This document shows, piece after piece, positions 60,980 through 64,000 of a stretch of DNA of 64,000 nt. The notes below the pieces were generated by a model. The model saw nothing but the letters and a program-made list of their open reading frames with translations, searched no databases and had not been told where the DNA came from. The stretch is from Isochrysis galbana (taxonomy: Eukaryota > Haptophyta > Isochrysidales > Isochrysidaceae), in contig CM030935.1 of NCBI GenBank assembly GCA_018136815.1, positions 6,653,092-6,717,091 of the forward strand, given 5' to 3'. Numbering within the stretch: position 1 is the first letter of the stretch; every line of letters starts with the position of its first letter. The position numbers and the translations under genes were made by a program.

Positions 60980-61292
60980 CCGCGTGCTAATGTGTGAGCG
61001 TGTGTGAGGTGTGAGGCGTGAGATGTGTGTAGATGTGTATGTGTACGAGCCTATGAAATGATACTATACACTATACTACAATACATGCTACAATGTTTAC
61101 TATCTACACCACGGGCGAGCATTAGCAATAGCAATAGCTGCCTTCCGGCCTTCCGGGAGGGCGGGGTGGCAGCTACATAAGTGCGCGACTAGACATGGAC
61201 ATTTCATGGGACATTTGGGTGCAAAATTTGGATGTCCCGAGACATTTTTTTGGGACATTTGGGCAGAAAAAACGGGACATAACCGCCTACCC
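60980..61292. other. no gene; GT-rich repeat and 3' flank
   Basis: TG/TGTGA-rich sequence lies at 60,990-61,045, followed by repeated GGGACATTT motifs (61,205-61,265) that can pair with one another. Confidence 0.5.
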
Positions 61293-61796
61293 CTACTCCT
61301 TCTCCATCTTGTATGAGACACCTGAAAGCTTGCCAAACTCCTGCACAACAGCAACAGCAATACTGTCATAGCATAACTGGGGCACATTGAATATGCACCG
61401 GTATCGTGGGACTCGATCTCGAATGGTCTTCCCCAACATGGTGTTGAGAATGGAGTTGCGGACGTATAGCATGCCAAGCTCCACCTCCGCGTTCTTCTTG
61501 AAATCCTCAATCTTGGACGGAGGGTATACATTGGGCTCAGATTCCCAAGTGTCACCCTCCGCACCAAAAGTGCACCATCGCACAGCAACGTGTGTGATGC
61601 CCGCACGCCTTGACATGCCCACCACCTTGTCCACCTCCCACTCACCCTCCAATGAAGACGTTGATGTGAGTGCGCGCTTTGCACCTACAGAACACGTGTG
61701 AGAGGAGAGAAAGCTCAACTCACATAGCAGTGGTGGTCTCCAGCTCCCGCATGTGGGACAGTAATGTGGGTGGGTATGTACGGGTGACTGGGGCAA
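61293..61796 (-). CDS. chromodomain protein, 3' exon(s)
   Basis: On the minus strand a likely acceptor (TTCTGTAG, ending near 61682) precedes a frame encoding a chromodomain: GEWEVDKVVGMSRR, HVAVRWCTFG, DTWESEPNV. The aromatic positions Trp (EWEV), Trp (VRW) and Trp (TWE) are present. A unique C-terminal part follows (LGMLYVRNSILNTMLGKTIR) to the stop at 61293. The frame upstream (61,715-61,900) has a Cys/His cluster (RCNEKHRACHGDFCSTCPSH) that could be a zinc-binding exon of the same gene. It differs from both the gypsy chromodomains and the 16390 gene, so it may be a host chromatin protein. Confidence 0.5.
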   Translation of the reverse strand: MPQSPVHTHPHYCPTCGSWRPPLLCELSFLSSHTCSVGAKRALTSTSSLEGEWEVDKVVGMSRRAGITHVAVRWCTFGAEGDTWESEPNVYPPSKIEDFKKNAEVELGMLYVRNSILNTMLGKTIRDRVPRYRCIFNVPQLCYDSIAVAVVQEFGKLSGVSYKMEKE

Positions 61797-62555
61797 GTGC
61801 TACAAAAATCGCCATGGCAAGCTCTGTGCTTCTCATTGCAGCGCCCTCTGCGCATGAGCGAGAGCGTGTTGCCAAAGGTGGTGCGGGGGGCACATGGTGC
61901 GGGTAGGAGTGCATCCAACCGCTCGGAAGGCTCCATGGGGTGAGGGGACAAGGTCACACACCTGAGCGGGCCATCCCCTTGCTCGGTTCGGGTGCCGCAG
62001 CCTCCGCGGGCTCGAGGGGCAGCCGGCCGAGGCGGCCGCCACCTTGGTTGTAGTTCCTCACCCCACCCCACCCCCAAAAAATCCCCTTGCGTAGATGGTG
62101 TACCCCCTTTGGTTTGCCACAGTGATTTATGATCTCCGGCTGAGGCTCGTTGCGGGCGGCGGCGGCGATTGCGATTGGCGTGCACTCGCTGCGCACGACC
62201 GACCGGCCGACGCTCACATTGCGCGCTGCGCGTCGCCTGCGCGTTCCACCTGCGCGGGGCCGCGCGTGTCCTGATAGGCATTTTGTCATTTGACCGCTCA
62301 TTCCCTCGCGCGCGCTGCCACGTTGCCCGCTAACCCGCTAAAGCAAAAGCAAGTAGAATAAGCAACCAGCAACCGCAATAGTGACAAGTGGAAGTGGCCG
62401 TCAACACCGTGTCAACACTTGTTGTGCCCTGCGTCAACACTTGTAAGAAGCCAGATGGGTTAACATCTTGCCCGCCAAGCTACTGTAATGGGCCCTCGAT
62501 CGAGGGCGTGTCAACGTGAACCCATACGCCTTGTAAAATACTCTGGATGCGACAA
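61797..62555. other. possible upstream exons of the chromodomain gene; otherwise unassigned
   Basis: Minus-strand frames (62281-61715 and 62301-61954) overlap and no exon can be fixed. A pyrimidine-rich CCCCACCCCACCCCC run lies at 62,061-62,076. Confidence 0.3.
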
Positions 62556-62665
62556 TGAGCCGCAAGGCAGGTTAGGGGTGGGGAGTTTAGGGGGATGGGG
62601 CGTGGCTGCACGGTGGATGGAGTCCCAAAGCCACGTGCGAGGCGTGAATATTAAAAAGTTTTTTG
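62556..62665 (+). repeat. interspersed repeat family D, copy 2
   Basis: Same family as 52049-52150: GAGCCGCAAGGCAGGT, GGGG-rich gap, GGCGTGGCTGCA, AT-rich end AAAAAGTTTTTTGAAG. Confidence 0.6.
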
Positions 62666-62894
62666 AAGAATGAAGACTAAAGAGGAAGAGGAAGAGGCAA
62701 ATGCTGTGCGCAGAGGCAGCATTGGAAGATCGAAGATCCAAAACCAACAACTTTCAACTAAGAGGCTCACAGCAATTTTTCGTTGCAACCTGCTGGTGCT
62801 GGACTGTGCAAAATCATTGCTGCTGCTGGACTGTGCAAAAACATGAGTAACAAGGTCAGTTTTGGCCTGGCAGAATGTGTGCACTCCATGACAG

Positions 62895-62902
62895 AAAAAA
62901 AA
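62895..62902 (-). terminator. Pol III T-run terminator
   Basis: Eight T on the minus strand lie 3 bp past the tRNA's 3' end. Confidence 0.8.
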
Positions 62903-62905
62903 GCA

Positions 62906-62978
62906 TGACCCCGGAGGGACTCGAACCCCCAACCTTCTGATCTGGAGTCAGAAGCGCTGCCAATTGCGCCACAGAGCC
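62906..62978 (-). tRNA. tRNA-Trp (anticodon CCA)
   Basis: The minus-strand sequence folds as a standard cloverleaf: acceptor GGCTCTG paired with CGGGGTC (some G-U), D-arm with box A TGGCGCAATTGG, anticodon stem CTTCTGA/TCAGAAG holding a CTCCAGA loop (anticodon CCA), and T-arm with box B GGTTCGAGTCC. The discriminator is A. It has no intron and no encoded CCA. A run of eight T follows on the minus strand. It decodes UGG. Confidence 0.93.
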
Positions 62979-63228
62979 GCTGGATACACATACTGCTGTC
63001 AACAGTGGTATTTATACACTGAATCGAGAGACTACGATAATACTACAATGTAAAAAATGAACTCAGCTCCATTTCAGGGTTGATGACACCAAGCGAAAGC
63101 TGCTGATGAGCGGGCGGGAGGCGCAGGGCGTCAAAGATCAGAGACACCAACGCCAACGCCAACGCCAACTACCGCCAAAGTTTTGCAAGTTGCAAGTTGC
63201 AAGTTACAAGTTACCATAGATCATCAAA

Positions 63229-64000
63229 AACTATTGTTATAGTTTGAACTATGGAGCGTGCCGCGACCGCTCCCGAGCCCCAGACGACCCTCGCCACCGC
63301 GCCCCACCTGGGACGCCCCGTGCCGCCCGAGGCGGCTCGTCAGAAAGACCTCTCAAAGCCCATCCAACCCATCCAAACCACACCCGCGCAGGCGCGCGGG
63401 GGGGCGAGCACTGGCACCGAACAGGTTGCCACCATGGCTCTGCGTAGCATGCAGGGGGTCTTTGAGACCCCCTCCAACAGTGGGAAACCCTCCCACCCCA
63501 AGAGCACCTCATGTGGGAGGGCAGCTCTGCTGCCCTCCCCATGGTGGAAACCTCTACCATCAGTGCACCCATCATGGGAGGGCACTTCACAACCATCAAC
63601 CTCATACGGAGAGCACCCCATGCCTCTGTTTCCCAACTTGTTGACACACTTGTTTTCTTCACCCCACTCTTGTGGGCCACAAGTACCTACAGCTCAGTGC
63701 CCTGCCTTGGGCCCTCTTTCAAGACTAGACTCCCTCTCCCACTCCCCCTTCACACCACATCCAACCCAAACAGCACGAACCCCCTCACCCTCTGTTTCAA
63801 GCACCAAAAATTTCAACTCAAGACCCATGTTGATACACTTATCGTTTTCACCCCACTCTTGTGGGCCACAACTACCTACAACTCAATGCCCTTTGGGCCC
63901 TCTTCCAATACTTGAATCCCTCTCCCACTCCCTCTTCCAACTACAACTACAACCAACCCAAGAAGCACAAACCCCCTCGTCCTCTGTTCCAAGCACCAAT
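63229..64000 (+). mobile_element. AACTA-hairpin retroposon family A, second copy (runs off the window)
   Basis: It starts with AACTATTGTTATAGTT, identical to the start at 3943 on the opposite strand, and stays closely similar to that copy throughout. The 3' end lies beyond the window. Confidence 0.8.
63251..64000 (+). CDS. Pro/Ser/Thr-rich tandem-repeat ORF of the retroposon, partial at 3' end
   Basis: The frame from ATG 63251 has no stop to base 64000 (250 codons). After a starting MERAATAPEPQ and a Gln/Thr/Pro-rich region it enters tandem modules spaced exactly 189 bp (63 codons; starts near 63658 and 63847). Each carries SPHSCGPQ.PT.QCP, LGPL, SLSHS, QPTQ and TPS.SV.STK. Because spacing is a multiple of three the frame survives repetition, unlike the 188-bp spacing in the copy at 2.9-3.9 kb. 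Composition suggests a disordered protein. I do not recognise a family; an ORF1-like role is inferred only from position. Confidence 0.55.
   Translation, partial: MERAATAPEPQTTLATAPHLGRPVPPEAARQKDLSKPIQPIQTTPAQARGGASTGTEQVATMALRSMQGVFETPSNSGKPSHPKSTSCGRAALLPSPWWKPLPSVHPSWEGTSQPSTSYGEHPMPLFPNLLTHLFSSPHSCGPQVPTAQCPALGPLSRLDSLSHSPFTPHPTQTARTPSPSVSSTKNFNSRPMLIHLSFSPHSCGPQLPTTQCPLGPLPILESLSHSLFQLQLQPTQEAQTPSSSVPSTN

Noticed and set aside
62651-62991. Minus-strand frames overlapping the tRNA
   Set aside because: They read through the tRNA-Trp gene and its T-run; not coding.

Overview
This is nuclear DNA from a microbial eukaryote with a GC-rich, repeat-laden genome. Genes have short GT-AG introns (72 to 444 nt), secreted proteins carry proline-rich (PS)P linkers, and there is one tRNA with internal Pol III boxes. 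Poly-G/poly-C and (GA)n/(CT)n tracts are abundant, and retrotransposons fill much of the window. A microalga, most likely a haptophyte, fits best; that is inference and no marker gene settles it.
Layout: about 0-7.9 kb is low-complexity and repeat debris: a poly(A)-tailed retroposon with a 19-bp target duplication (2.8-3.95 kb), a deleted Ty3/gypsy copy (5.3-6.3 kb) and a hAT transposase C-terminus. A secreted GMC-type FAD oxidoreductase lies at 8.0-10.2 kb. Between 12 and 20 kb are unrecognised minus-strand exons, a small chromodomain gene overlapping tail-to-tail with a hAT dimerisation domain, and an ankyrin fragment. At 20.2-27.9 kb two large genes with possible N-terminal acylation signals (MGTAC and MGCCQS) diverge, with a secreted cysteine-rich protein gene between them. 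A 5'-truncated LINE lies at 28.8-30.1 kb.
The centrepiece is a 10,945-bp LTR retrotransposon on the minus strand (30864-41808). It has 1,322-bp LTRs that look identical, TGTCG/CGACA termini and a perfect 5-bp target duplication, so it inserted recently. Its gag starts 300 nt inside the 5' LTR. Gag and pol share one frame, separated only by one UAG. Pol carries a phage-type cytosine-C5 methyltransferase-like domain upstream of the aspartic protease. The rest of RT, RNase H and most of integrase are missing through an in-frame deletion that joins the RT palm to a chromodomain.
From 42.7 to 50 kb come an SLC25 carrier with one intron, a degraded LTR split by a 921-bp hAT-type MITE (8-bp target duplication), and ALG11 (N-glycan mannosyltransferase) with a 72-nt intron. 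From 50 to 64 kb come retroelement remnants that begin with an AACTA hairpin, a gypsy fragment with nested insertions (one with a 17-bp target duplication), a two-exon DNAJC8-like J-protein gene, a gag-only gypsy copy, a second chromodomain gene, a tRNA-Trp(CCA), and an inverted second copy of the 3-kb retroposon whose ORF is still open at the window edge.
The host genes (GMC oxidoreductase, carrier, ALG11, J-protein, divergent pair) show no operon-like or pathway linkage. The window is best read as scattered genes in a landscape of at least five mobile-element lineages: Ty3/gypsy with chromodomain, hAT, LINE, AACTA-hairpin retroposons and short interspersed repeats.
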